DNA from: Nitrospirota bacterium
Lineage (GTDB): Bacteria > Nitrospirota > Nitrospiria > Nitrospirales > Nitrospiraceae
NCBI GenBank assembly: GCA_030682135.1
Contig: JAUXQT010000108.1
Coordinates: 1-64,000, forward strand
Length of the DNA: 64,000 nt
Reading direction: 5' to 3'
Below the pieces are notes generated by a model. That model was not told where the DNA came from, ran no database searches, and saw only the letters and a program-made list of their open reading frames with translations. Both the position numbers and the translations under genes were made by a program. Positions within the stretch are counted from its first letter, which is position 1. Every line of letters starts with the position of its first letter. Shown in pieces: positions 1 through 7,999 of the stretch.

Positions 1-1302
1 CACTTCGGATCGGCCGTACGGCTGGAAGTCAGCGCCCAGATGCCGGAGCGAATCCGCGAAATCCTCGCACAGAACCTCCGTCTCTCGGCCAACCAGCTCA
101 ACGCTGTCTCCGGCCCGCTCGGCCTATCCGATCTGATCGAGCTGACTAAGCTCGACCGGCCCGACCTGAAAGATCCGCCGGTGCATCAGAAGATCCCCCT
201 GGTCCTGGTCCAATCCGACATGTTCTCGGCGATGCGTCAACGCGATATCCTGCTCTATCATCCGTACGACAGCTTCCTGCCGGTCGTGGATTTCCTGCGC
301 GCCGCCGCGAGAGATCCCGAGGTCTTGGCCATCAAGCAAACGTTGTATCGCGTCGGTCCCGATTCTCCCGTGGTCGAAGCTCTCATGGAGGCGCGGGCCA
401 ACGGCAAGGAAGTCGCCACGCTGGTCGAACTCAAGGCGCGGTTCGACGAAGAGCACAACATTCTCTGGGCCAAGGAGCTCGAACGGGCCGGAGTCCACGT
501 GGTGTACGGGCTCGTGGGACTCAAGACGCACGCCAAGATGTGTCTGGTCGTGCGGCGTGAGGGAGACCGGCTGGCCCGCTACGTCCACCTCAGCACGGGA
601 AACTACAATCCCGCCACAGCCCGGGTCTACACAGACATGGCGCTCTTCACCAGCAACCCTGCGATCGCGTCCGATGTGACGATGCTCTTCAATGCGTTGA
701 CCGGCTATGCCGGACAGAGCCACTACCGTTGTCTCCTGGTCGCCCCGGAGGAAATGCGCACCAGAATCCTCGATCGGATCGAGCGGGTGATCGCCTTCCA
801 TCGCGACAGCGGACAGGGCTATATTGCCTTCAAGCTCAATGCCCTCACAGATCCGGCCTGCATTCAGGCGCTCTACCGTGCCTCGCAAGCCGGCGTCACG
901 ATCGACTTGCAAGTGCGGGGGATCTGCAGCCTGCGGCCAGGAGTCAGCGGCGTGAGCGAACGGATTACCGTCACCTCGATCGTCGGCCGCTTTCTCGAAC
1001 ACAGCCGCATCTTCTTTTTTCGAGCGGGCCAGGAGGAGGAGTTGTGGCTAGGCAGCGCCGACCTGATGCCGAGAAACTTGGACGGGCGGGTCGAAGTATT
1101 GTTCCCCGTCAATGCCCCACACCTTCGCCGGGCCATTCGCGATGACATTCTCTTCGTTCATCTGCGCGACACGGCACAACTGCGCCGAATGGACGAAAAA
1201 GGCATGTACGAGCGAGTGCTTCCGCACGCCGGAGAGCCACCGTTGGACACGCAACAACGCATGGTCGAACTGGCAGGAACCTGGAACCAGGATGGGCTCT
1301 AA
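1..1302 (+). CDS. ppk1: Polyphosphate kinase 1, C-terminal part (5' end outside window)
   Basis: Polymerises the gamma-phosphate of ATP into polyphosphate. The reading frame is open from base 1, so the visible 433 residues are the C-terminal part of a protein that normally has about 700. Visible hallmarks are the phospholipase-D-like segment around YHPYDSF, the GLKTHAKM motif holding the histidine that is phosphorylated in the family, the following HLSTGNYN motif, and a second conserved histidine in FLEHSRIFFF. The first ATG at base 40 is internal and should not be taken as the start. It lies upstream of a CBS gene and a group of phosphate-uptake genes, which fits a phosphate-storage role. 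The upstream promoter is not visible. Confidence 0.95.
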   Translation, partial: HFGSAVRLEVSAQMPERIREILAQNLRLSANQLNAVSGPLGLSDLIELTKLDRPDLKDPPVHQKIPLVLVQSDMFSAMRQRDILLYHPYDSFLPVVDFLRAAARDPEVLAIKQTLYRVGPDSPVVEALMEARANGKEVATLVELKARFDEEHNILWAKELERAGVHVVYGLVGLKTHAKMCLVVRREGDRLARYVHLSTGNYNPATARVYTDMALFTSNPAIASDVTMLFNALTGYAGQSHYRCLLVAPEEMRTRILDRIERVIAFHRDSGQGYIAFKLNALTDPACIQALYRASQAGVTIDLQVRGICSLRPGVSGVSERITVTSIVGRFLEHSRIFFFRAGQEEELWLGSADLMPRNLDGRVEVLFPVNAPHLRRAIRDDILFVHLRDTAQLRRMDEKGMYERVLPHAGEPPLDTQQRMVELAGTWNQDGL

Positions 1303-1465
1303 GCGGTCGCACATTGCCGCCTGCCTAGGGGAGGAGAACCGCTCTGCTTCTGGCATGAACATACGCCTCAGGTGTAGGAATCGTGTGTGTGCAGTTGCCA
1401 TCGGCGGCGATTGATCACTCAAGATGTACTTGAGCTTTCTTCTCGTCACCATAGGCAGGACGTAA

Positions 1466-1520
1466 ATTAACGTATCAGTAATACATCACTAACTCCGTCG
1501 CAATAGCGGGTCGGTAGAGT
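1466..1520 (+). promoter_or_regulatory. Pho-box-like 11-bp repeat array before the CBS gene
   Basis: ATTAAC (1466), AGTAAT (1477) and ACTAAC (1488) repeat with an exact 11-bp period. A fourth slot at 1499 is degenerate, and a -10-like TAGAGT starts at 1515, 10 bp after that slot. The spacing equals that of the arrays at the PstS-like and porin genes. Regulator identity is inferred. Confidence 0.5.
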
Positions 1521-1559
1521 TACGTCCAACTAGAATATTAAAACCATAAGGAGGAACAG

Positions 1560-1943
1560 ATGATCACAGTTGGACAATTGATGAAGAAAGATCTCGTGAC
1601 CGTGGATACGGGCACCTCGGTGATCGAAGCGGCCAAGCTGATGAAGGCTTGCAATGTTGGCAGCGTGCTGATTTCCCATGAAGGCCGCGTCATCGGCATT
1701 GTCACCGAATCGGACATCGTCAGGAAGTTCGTCGGCTCGGACCGCGGCCCCTACTTTATTCCCGTCGAAGACATCATGAGCAGCCCGATTGTCGGGATCG
1801 AAGAACGCTGTTTTCTCACCGAAGCGGCAGATTTGATGGACAGACACCAGACGCGGCACCTCGGTGTGACCAAAGGTGGATCGGTGGTGGGAATCCTCTC
1901 CGTTCGCGATTTGCTCAGACCGGTCTCCATCGACGAGTTCTAA
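1560..1943 (+). CDS. Two-CBS-domain protein
   Basis: A 127-residue cytoplasmic protein made of a tandem pair of CBS domains (about residues 7-60 and 72-123), which together form one Bateman module that usually binds adenine nucleotides. It shows the typical openings TVDTGTSVIEAAKLM and, later, FLTEAADLM followed by LGVTKGGSVVGILSVRDLL. No catalytic or DNA-binding domain is attached, so it is probably a sensor or regulatory subunit with an unknown partner. The start is well supported: AAGGAGG lies 7 bases before the ATG. An 11-bp-period repeat array 40-95 bases upstream suggests co-regulation with the phosphate genes. A palindromic repeat begins 3 bases after the stop. Confidence 0.85.
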   Translation: MITVGQLMKKDLVTVDTGTSVIEAAKLMKACNVGSVLISHEGRVIGIVTESDIVRKFVGSDRGPYFIPVEDIMSSPIVGIEERCFLTEAADLMDRHQTRHLGVTKGGSVVGILSVRDLLRPVSIDEF

Positions 1944-1945
1944 AC

Positions 1946-2098
1946 AGGCTGCTGAAAAAGGCTGCCAGCGTCGTTCCCTGCCTCCGCCGAAGCGGCTTCG
2001 CGCAGGCAGGTCGCTTCACTCAGAGACTCAACGTACCGAAGCGTACGCTCGCCTCTTCTCTCGCTGCGGCCTTGATGGACAGCCATTTTGAGCAGCCT
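1946..2098. repeat. Dispersed palindromic repeat, copy 1
   Basis: Imperfect inverted repeat of about 153 bp whose ends read AGGCTGCTGAAAAAGGCTG and, on the other strand, AGGCTGCTCAAAATGGCTG. Its interior matches the copies at 37917-38032 and 57460-57581 (AAGGCCGCAGCGAG, CGTAC...GTACGTTGA) but carries an extra GC-rich hairpin of about 40 bp. It starts 3 bp after the CBS stop codon, so it may also act as a terminator. Confidence 0.7.
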
Positions 2099-2202
2099 AC
2101 AGAAGAATCGGTCCGCCTCACCGACTCTCTCTACTCCTCGTCGCCGCCGCACCCGATGCGGCAGAGACGGGATCTCTTTTGGCCAGACTCGTTTAATTGG
2201 TT

Positions 2203-2272
2203 TGTTTGGTCTCTCTGGTTGATTGAGTGTATCTGGTTAGTTTCGTTCAACAAAACACCAGACAGACCGAAT
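2203..2272. terminator. Inverted repeat between convergent genes, possible bidirectional terminator
   Basis: Arms near 2203-2222 (TTGGTCTCTCTGG) and 2251-2272 (CCAGACAGACCGAA) pair imperfectly around a 28-base loop. It lies between the convergent CBS gene and OmpR-family gene. There is no clean T-run, so the terminator role is tentative. Confidence 0.4.
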
Positions 2273-2289
2273 AGACCAGATGGACCGGA

Positions 2290-2997
2290 TTAGGCCCGCA
2301 GCTTGTAACCGATCCCACGCACGGTGACGATGATTTTGGGAGAGGCAGGATCCGCTTCGATCTTTTGCCGGAGGGAATGGATGTGGACGTCGAGGGCATG
2401 TTCTTCCAGGGCAAATCCGTCGCCCCAAACCCGGTTGAGCATTTCTTGACGGGAGAAGGCCCGGCTGGGCGATTCGAGAAACTGGCGAAGGATCTGAAAT
2501 TCTTTCGGAGTCAGATCGACCAATCTCCCGTTGACGGTCACTTCGTGGCGGTCCAGGTCCATGCGAAGGGAGCCAGCACTGTAGTGCGCATGTGATTCGA
2601 GACGAGGTTCCCGTCGACGCAAGATAGCCCGCACGCGCGCCACCAACTCACGAATATTTTGACTGCAAATGACGAGATCGATATCCCGGTCGTAATCTTG
2701 GATGCAGTCGTCTTCGCAACAGGGGCTGGCGCCTTCTTGCACCGCAACGATCGGGACGGCGATCAATGTGCGCAACTGCCGTAACGTGGCACTCGTACCC
2801 TGTTGCCGATCGATGATGATCAGCGAGGGCAGGACTGTTCTGGCTGCCGCATAGGCAGCAGACTCGGTCGTCACGACCGTGCTCTGATATCCGCTCGCGT
2901 CGAAGGCCTTCTTGAGCGACTGAGCGAATGGCTCAGCCTCCATGAAGATCAGAATCGTATTCCGTGCGACGGTTATCGGTGGTGGTGTAGCCAACAT
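2290..2997 (-). CDS. OmpR/PhoB-family response regulator with degenerate receiver
   Basis: A DNA-binding regulator: an N-terminal receiver fold (about residues 8-115) and a C-terminal OmpR-type winged helix (about 140-233, with DLTPKEFQILRQFLE and VRGIGYKLRA). The aspartate in SLIIID is kept, but the receiver is unusual. The usual double-acid pocket reads FMEAEP, the switch Thr/Ser position reads VAVQEG, and the lysine before the last beta strand is missing (VICSQN). It also has a cysteine cluster, CCEDDC. The chosen ATG gives 235 residues, the family length; an ATG at 3099 would add 34 residues that overlap the promoter repeats and lacks a good ribosome site. No sensor kinase lies beside it. 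It is divergent from the PstS-like gene and a candidate PhoB-like regulator of the repeat arrays, but this is inference. Confidence 0.8.
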   Translation of the reverse strand: MLATPPPITVARNTILIFMEAEPFAQSLKKAFDASGYQSTVVTTESAAYAAARTVLPSLIIIDRQQGTSATLRQLRTLIAVPIVAVQEGASPCCEDDCIQDYDRDIDLVICSQNIRELVARVRAILRRREPRLESHAHYSAGSLRMDLDRHEVTVNGRLVDLTPKEFQILRQFLESPSRAFSRQEMLNRVWGDGFALEEHALDVHIHSLRQKIEADPASPKIIVTVRGIGYKLRA

Positions 2998-3006
2998 GAC
3001 GAGGTG

Positions 3007-3062
3007 ACTATAGACCGGACAGGGAAAAATCATCGTTAGGGTGGTGTTAACTGTCGGTAAAC
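3007..3062 (-). promoter_or_regulatory. Pho-box-like array in front of the regulator gene
   Basis: On the minus strand GTTTAC, GTTAAC and CCTAAC start 11 bp apart (plus positions 3057-3062, 3046-3051, 3035-3040). A -10-like TATAGT lies at 3012-3007, 11 bp after a degenerate fourth slot. A start there would give an almost leaderless message beginning near the ATG at 2997. It suggests autoregulation. Confidence 0.45.
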
Positions 3063-3105
3063 TCCTACACCTCAGCAATTGTCGTTCCTTCGCATGCATC
3101 CTGGA

Positions 3106-3160
3106 GTTAACGCCGAGTTAACATAGCGTTGACCTGACAGAAACCTCTGGTTTTTATAAC
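3106..3160 (+). promoter_or_regulatory. Pho-box-like array and -10 of the PstS-like gene
   Basis: GTTAAC (3106), GTTAAC (3117), GTTGAC (3128) and AGAAAC (3139) repeat with an exact 11-bp period. TATAAC at 3155-3160 follows the last slot by 10 bp and no -35 box is needed. This is the arrangement of PhoB-activated promoters and the clearest example in the window. Confidence 0.65.
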
Positions 3161-3208
3161 AATAGAATTAGGTACCGTGAAGCACTACTGGATTGGAGGC
3201 ACTGATTG

Positions 3209-4249
3209 ATGGAATATCGCCGATGGATCCCCTGGTCCCCTCTCATCGTTCTTGGCGTATCGCTCGGGCTTGCGTTCGAGACGATGGCTCAAGTTCGACC
3301 GGAGCTAGACCCTCAGATTCCCGCCTATGCCGCTCAGGAACAGATTTCAGGGAAGCTCAAGGTCGCCGGCTCCGACACGATGAAACCATTGATCGACGCA
3401 TGGGTCGGCGATCTTTCTCGCCGGCATCCCGGAATAAAAATTACCGCGGCAGGTGCGGGATCAGAAACAGGCTTGGAGGCTCTTCTGGCACATCAAACCG
3501 AGATCGCCGCGATGTCCCGCCGCATGACGGCCGCTGAGATCTCTGTATTCGTCAAGGAATACGGCTACGAACCGACTGAAGTTCCCGTCGCAAACGATGC
3601 ATTGGCCATCTTCGTTCACAAAGACAATCCAATTACCGGTTTGTCCCTGGATGAATTGGATGCCATGTTCTGCCGCGAACGGCGGCGCGGCTTGAATTAT
3701 GCCGTTGATTCCTGGGGACTCGTTGGACTGATGGACGAATGGTTTGACGCTCCGATTCGACTCTATGGACGGAACGGCAAATCCGGCACGAGTTACCTCT
3801 TCAGAGAAGAAGTCTGCAAAGGCGGGACGTTTCGCCCTCAATTGATCAACGCCCAAGGATCTGCGTCAGTGGTGCTGGATTTGGTCAAAGACCCGCAAGG
3901 CATCGGGTTTAGCGCGATCGGTTACCGGACTTCGATGGTGAAACCCGTTCCGATCGCTTCAGTAAAAGGTGGCCGCTACGTCGAGCCGAACTTCCAAACG
4001 GCCATGGATGGGTCGTACCCCTTGAGGCGTAACCTCTATCTCTATATCGCCAGGCCGCCGAAGACCGCTCCGTCGCCGGCATTGGCGGAACTCGTGCGGT
4101 TTGCCCTCAGCCAACAAGGCCAGCAACTCGCACTCGATCACGGATATTTTCCGCTATCCCTGACGGAACTGACACGACTCACATCCAAGTGGTCCGGCTC
4201 TGTCAAAGCGGTTCAACTGGAGTCGCCTGGCCGTCCGATCAGCGAGTAA
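3209..4249 (+). CDS. pstS: PstS-like phosphate-binding periplasmic protein
   Basis: A 346-residue periplasmic solute-binding protein of the PstS family, expected to capture phosphate. A signal peptide covers about residues 1-28 and ends at TMAQ. The mature part opens with GKLKVAGSDTMKPLIDAW, the family's first ligand loop. Later come SRRMTAAEI and NGKSGTSYLFREEVC, the latter with the SGT phosphate-binding loop. AGGC lies 8 bases before the ATG at 3209; an in-frame TTG three bases earlier is less likely. No PstA, PstB or PstC permease genes are adjacent, so it either feeds a transporter elsewhere or has a signalling role. Four 11-bp repeats with a -10 box lie upstream. A lipoprotein gene and an O/P-type porin gene follow. 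Confidence 0.88.
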   Translation: MEYRRWIPWSPLIVLGVSLGLAFETMAQVRPELDPQIPAYAAQEQISGKLKVAGSDTMKPLIDAWVGDLSRRHPGIKITAAGAGSETGLEALLAHQTEIAAMSRRMTAAEISVFVKEYGYEPTEVPVANDALAIFVHKDNPITGLSLDELDAMFCRERRRGLNYAVDSWGLVGLMDEWFDAPIRLYGRNGKSGTSYLFREEVCKGGTFRPQLINAQGSASVVLDLVKDPQGIGFSAIGYRTSMVKPVPIASVKGGRYVEPNFQTAMDGSYPLRRNLYLYIARPPKTAPSPALAELVRFALSQQGQQLALDHGYFPLSLTELTRLTSKWSGSVKAVQLESPGRPISE

Positions 4250-4285
4250 GTGTTCCTTTCTCTTCGTTGGGAATAGACTACCTAC

Positions 4286-4987
4286 ATGAAACGATCGCTT
4301 GCATCCTTTCGCTTCCCTGCATGGCTCTCTCTTGGATTCACGGCATTCGCCGGCTGTTCATCAGGGCAATTTCCGACCCTCACCATCTATGAGACGCCGA
4401 ACGCGTTCGTTCGACTCCAGGCCGATCCCACGGTTGGACAGAACAACGGACACAGCCATCCGGCCGACATATCAACCGAACGTATGGCGGCAGTCCTGCG
4501 AGGTATCGTGATCCAAGAGCCGCTGATGCGATTGCCACTCTACGACGACTTGAGTATTCCCCGCCGGCACCGAGCGTTCGACGAGGATGCTGTTCTCTTA
4601 TGGGCTCCGCTGCTGAGCCTGGCCATCGGCAAGGCTACGCCAGAGGAAGTGGTTACGTTCTACCAGTCCCGGCATGTATCAGGCGTCAAACGCGAAGTCA
4701 CGTCAGGCGGGATGTTTCTGGATGGAGAGGACCTGCATGTCTTGCTGAGCAACAATCGGTCGGACACCCATACCACTGCCGATACCACCGTAGCCGATAC
4801 AGAGGATGACAGACTGACTCCCCTTCGCTCTCTGACTCCCCAGAAAGGGACGTTGCGGTTCGAGCCACCGGAGTTTCAACGATCGACAGATTCCTTCGGA
4901 GTCGGGAAACTGCTCAAGTGGGATAGGCGCGAGCTGATTATTCAGGTGCACCGTCTGCCGGTGAAGCCAGTCTCTACGGCGCCGTAG
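4286..4987 (+). CDS. Lipoprotein of unknown function
   Basis: A 233-residue protein whose N terminus is a lipoprotein signal: basic start MKRSLASFRF, hydrophobic stretch, then the lipobox FAGC with cysteine at residue 24. The rest is soluble and matches no family I can name. A central segment, GKATPEEVVTFYQSRHVSG, is helical, and the C-terminal third is charged and Thr/Asp rich (about 160-180). It begins 36 bases after the PstS-like gene on the same strand, so the two are probably co-transcribed and phosphate-related. Its stop lies 36 bases from the end of the convergent porin gene. Function unknown. Confidence 0.75.
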   Translation: MKRSLASFRFPAWLSLGFTAFAGCSSGQFPTLTIYETPNAFVRLQADPTVGQNNGHSHPADISTERMAAVLRGIVIQEPLMRLPLYDDLSIPRRHRAFDEDAVLLWAPLLSLAIGKATPEEVVTFYQSRHVSGVKREVTSGGMFLDGEDLHVLLSNNRSDTHTTADTTVADTEDDRLTPLRSLTPQKGTLRFEPPEFQRSTDSFGVGKLLKWDRRELIIQVHRLPVKPVSTAP

Positions 4988-5023
4988 AACTCCATCCTTG
5001 CAATCTCTCCCTGCCGCGGACGC

Positions 5024-6457
5024 TTAAAAACTCCACTGAAGCTGAAATCGCACCAAGTTGCCGGACTGAAGCTGATAGGGGGTCATGGTACAAGCCGGCG
5101 CCCCGGCCCCCAGCGAATTGTCGGCACAGGATGCGGGAATCGTGGACGAGTCTGCCGATGTCCGCTGTGTCCAGGTATACTCCACCGTCAGTTCGAGCGC
5201 CTGATTGAACCGATACTCCAAGCCGAGTTCCACCTCCCGCACCGTGTTCTTCGGCGCATTCGCTTCGTGCTTCTTCGCGCCATAATATTCCTGTGCGCGG
5301 ACAAACGGCATGACGCTCTCACAGAGACTTTCACAGCGGTAGTTATAGAAGAGCTGGAGATATCCCCCGCGGAGGGTGCCGCTTGTGACCTCTGTCCTGG
5401 CTCGATTCAATTCAGGGCCCCGCCCGATCGTGTATTCCCCTTGAAGGCCAAAGGGCTGTGGAAAGAGCACGAAGTGCCAGGCGACTCGCTCGTCCAGATA
5501 GTTTCCGCCGTTTCTCAGAATGGGCGAAAACCCTCCCAACACCTGCTCGTTGGGGACTCCTGCGAGAGGCACCACCGGCGCCGTCGAGACGTTGAATTGT
5601 CCGGTATAGGCATCCATGCCGACCTGAAACATTTGTCCATTGGGGAATTCCATCGGATACATGGAGTGGAATACGACGTGTTTGTCCTTGTTGGCATCGC
5701 GCTTGTTAGCCGTCTGTCCATTGTAGACGCCGATGCCGAGCATGCCGTAATCACCTGAGCCCTTGAGCCCGCTGTCCACGAGACGACGGAATCGTTCACG
5801 CACGTGTGTCGGCGCGTAGTACAGAAATACACCGAGATCCCGTTCGTTGTTTTGGGCGCTGTTGATCGCATCGTTCCGATCCAGGCCCAAGCGGTTCTGA
5901 CTGGACTGCATGTTCTCGAATCCAAACGGCACCTTCGACAATCCGGCTCTGATTCGCCACTCCTTGTTTTCCGTGAGGAAAAGATCGGCATACCAGTCGC
6001 GTAACGTGACAGTCTGTTCGGTCCCGGATAAGAGACTGGCAAACTCAGGCTGGACGTAGACGAACACACGCTCATGCGGTTGTCCGCTGACGATCAACCG
6101 AGCCCGGCGCAAAAAGAACTCATCGTTTTTCCCGATCGAGCGGTCTCCCTGCTGATTGATCAACAGATTATTATTGGTCGAATTGTTATAGCGAAATTGG
6201 GTATAGCCACGTATGCTGATTTTTTCGTACCAGCGCTCTCGAATCGGCACATCGCCGACTCCCCGACTTTCCTCGAACTCCTTGACCTGCCGTTTTTCCT
6301 CATCGGCCTTGAGTTGAATCCACTGATCGACCGTGATTTGCTTGTTTTCCAACAGGAGATCTTCAAGTTTTCCTGCATATCCATCGGACCACCCGCACAC
6401 AACTGAAAGGACAAGACTCCCCGACAGACAGATCGCCCGACTCAATCCGATTTTCAT
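5024..6457 (-). CDS. Phosphate-selective O/P-type porin
   Basis: A 477-residue outer-membrane porin of the OprO/OprP (phosphate-selective porin) family. A signal peptide spans about residues 1-29 (cleaved near GYAGK). A short coiled-coil-like segment follows (about 30-70), then a barrel beginning with ISIRGYTQFRY. Family hallmarks are FFLRRARLIVSGQPHERVFVYVQPEF, the aromatic-rich strands, and a terminal phenylalanine (FQLQWSF) that serves as the barrel-assembly signal. It should pass phosphate or polyphosphate anions across the outer membrane. This fits the neighbouring PstS-like gene and the repeat array 50-100 bases upstream. It is transcribed alone, convergent with the lipoprotein gene. 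Substrate specificity is inferred from family and context. Confidence 0.88.
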   Translation of the reverse strand: MKIGLSRAICLSGSLVLSVVCGWSDGYAGKLEDLLLENKQITVDQWIQLKADEEKRQVKEFEESRGVGDVPIRERWYEKISIRGYTQFRYNNSTNNNLLINQQGDRSIGKNDEFFLRRARLIVSGQPHERVFVYVQPEFASLLSGTEQTVTLRDWYADLFLTENKEWRIRAGLSKVPFGFENMQSSQNRLGLDRNDAINSAQNNERDLGVFLYYAPTHVRERFRRLVDSGLKGSGDYGMLGIGVYNGQTANKRDANKDKHVVFHSMYPMEFPNGQMFQVGMDAYTGQFNVSTAPVVPLAGVPNEQVLGGFSPILRNGGNYLDERVAWHFVLFPQPFGLQGEYTIGRGPELNRARTEVTSGTLRGGYLQLFYNYRCESLCESVMPFVRAQEYYGAKKHEANAPKNTVREVELGLEYRFNQALELTVEYTWTQRTSADSSTIPASCADNSLGAGAPACTMTPYQLQSGNLVRFQLQWSF

Positions 6458-6503
6458 CCGCCCTCCGCAGCTCAGAGATGTACCAGTAAATAATACTGGG
6501 GGC

Positions 6504-6558
6504 AGAATAAGATCGGGTGATTACAGGCAGGTTACGGCTTGGTCCAGTAACGGTTAAC
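6504..6558 (-). promoter_or_regulatory. Pho-box-like array and -10 of the porin gene
   Basis: On the minus strand the slots are GTTAAC (6558-6553), CTGGAC (6547-6542), CGTAAC (6536-6531) and TGTAAT (6525-6520), all 11 bp apart. A -10-like TATTCT starts exactly 10 bp later (6509-6504). The porin ATG lies 46 bp further on. Confidence 0.6.
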
Positions 6559-6591
6559 TTGCCAGAAAGATGGGGGCGAATGGTTAGCCGG

Positions 6592-7992
6592 TCAGCTGGT
6601 GCTGCGGAGGAGTTGGCTACAGCTCCTGACCAGCGACTGTAACCACGTTGGTGATGAGGCCATGGCAACGGCATCGAGCGGCGTGGAGGGGGTCAGCTGG
6701 CCGAGCCGCAGGGCCACATCGCGATACTGCCGGCTCTCCCGGCTGATCGTGCGATAACACTCGACGGCCTCTTGGGACCGTCCCATGGATTCCAGCGTCC
6801 TTGCGTAGAGATACCGGAGCGATACCTGGTCCTGCGCCGATCCGGACGGACGGTCAAGCGCCGTGCGAAAGGCGGCCAGCGCGTCCTCGTATCGACCGAT
6901 TGCCTTCAAGCAGAGTCCTTTCTGCCCGAATGCTTTGATGCCCCAGACTCCATCGTCAGTCAGCCGGTCTAAGAGTGCGAGGGCCTGAGAAAACTCTCCC
7001 GCCTGTTTCAATGACAGGGCTTTGCGGTAGAGGGATGCGGGATCGGGCGCGGATGCCGGGTTAGTGACCGACGAGGAATTGTTCGGCTCAGACTGCGCTG
7101 AATTCAGTGCGGCCACTTCTTCCGCTTCCGCCTCGAGCTCACGCTGGCCCGGCTCGATCGTGTCAGGAACTGCCCGAAACGGCAGAAATCCGTTCTTGTC
7201 ACGGACACGTGCGGCATCGAGAACGACCTGTGCGGTGATCGTCTCGGCCTGTGCGGCATACCCATACACCAGGGCATGGTCACAGAGCTGATTGATCAGC
7301 CGGGGAACCCCGCCGGTCAACGCAAAGACTTTCAGACAGGCAAGTCTGGAAAACAACGGTCTCCGTCCACCGGCGATGTGAACTCGATGGGCAATATAGG
7401 CAATGGTCTCCTCTTCGGCCAGCGGCTCGAGCGCATATTCCACGGCGATGCGCTGGGCGAACTGTTCCATCCCAGGCCCCTCCAGGAGATCTCGAAGCGC
7501 GGGTTGTCCCGACAGCAGGATCTGCAACGAACGCCGCCGCCCATCGTTCAGATTCGAGAGCAGGCGCAGTTCTTCCAGCATCACCGACCCGACGTTCTGA
7601 GCTTCGTCGAGGACCAGGAGCACACGTCGTCCGGCAGCCTGCTCCCCCTCGAGAAACCTCCCGAACTCATGATAGAGCTCCACTTCGCTCTTGCCTTTCG
7701 TATCCAGGCCGAAGGACGCCGTAATCCAGGGCATGAGTCCTCCCAACCCTTCATGCGTATTCGCCAGCAGGCCGATCGTCCATTGATGGCGCGATTGCTC
7801 CAACAAACGGTTCAGCAGCGTGGTTTTTCCTGTGCCCGGATGACCGGTGATCACGATAAAGGCAGAACCGTTGACCAGTCCATATTCCAGCAGGCTCAGC
7901 GCCATCTTGTGCTTGGTTCCCAGGAAGAGAAATCCTGGGTCCGGCAGCAGCGTGAACGGTTTGATCTGCAGCCGATAATAGGCTTCGTACAT
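6592..7992 (-). CDS. ExeA-like AAA ATPase of the exosortase locus, with TPR tail
   Basis: A 466-residue cytoplasmic ATPase of the ExeA/XrtA-locus type. The N-terminal half (about 1-270) has Walker A GHPGTGKTT at 50-58, Walker B VLLVLDEAQN near 127-132, and the family opening YEAYYRLQIKPFTLLPDPGF. The C-terminal part (about 330-440) contains TPR-like helices (ALSLKQAGEFSQALALLD, GRYEDALAAFRTALD), which the usual ATPases of this type lack. It is the last gene of the operon starting at 18174 and begins 7 bp after the kinase-like gene. Exosortase loci commonly carry this ATPase; its role is presumed to be energising or organising polysaccharide or protein export. Confidence 0.85.
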   Translation of the reverse strand: MYEAYYRLQIKPFTLLPDPGFLFLGTKHKMALSLLEYGLVNGSAFIVITGHPGTGKTTLLNRLLEQSRHQWTIGLLANTHEGLGGLMPWITASFGLDTKGKSEVELYHEFGRFLEGEQAAGRRVLLVLDEAQNVGSVMLEELRLLSNLNDGRRRSLQILLSGQPALRDLLEGPGMEQFAQRIAVEYALEPLAEEETIAYIAHRVHIAGGRRPLFSRLACLKVFALTGGVPRLINQLCDHALVYGYAAQAETITAQVVLDAARVRDKNGFLPFRAVPDTIEPGQRELEAEAEEVAALNSAQSEPNNSSSVTNPASAPDPASLYRKALSLKQAGEFSQALALLDRLTDDGVWGIKAFGQKGLCLKAIGRYEDALAAFRTALDRPSGSAQDQVSLRYLYARTLESMGRSQEAVECYRTISRESRQYRDVALRLGQLTPSTPLDAVAMASSPTWLQSLVRSCSQLLRSTS

Positions 7993-7999
7993 CTGTCCG

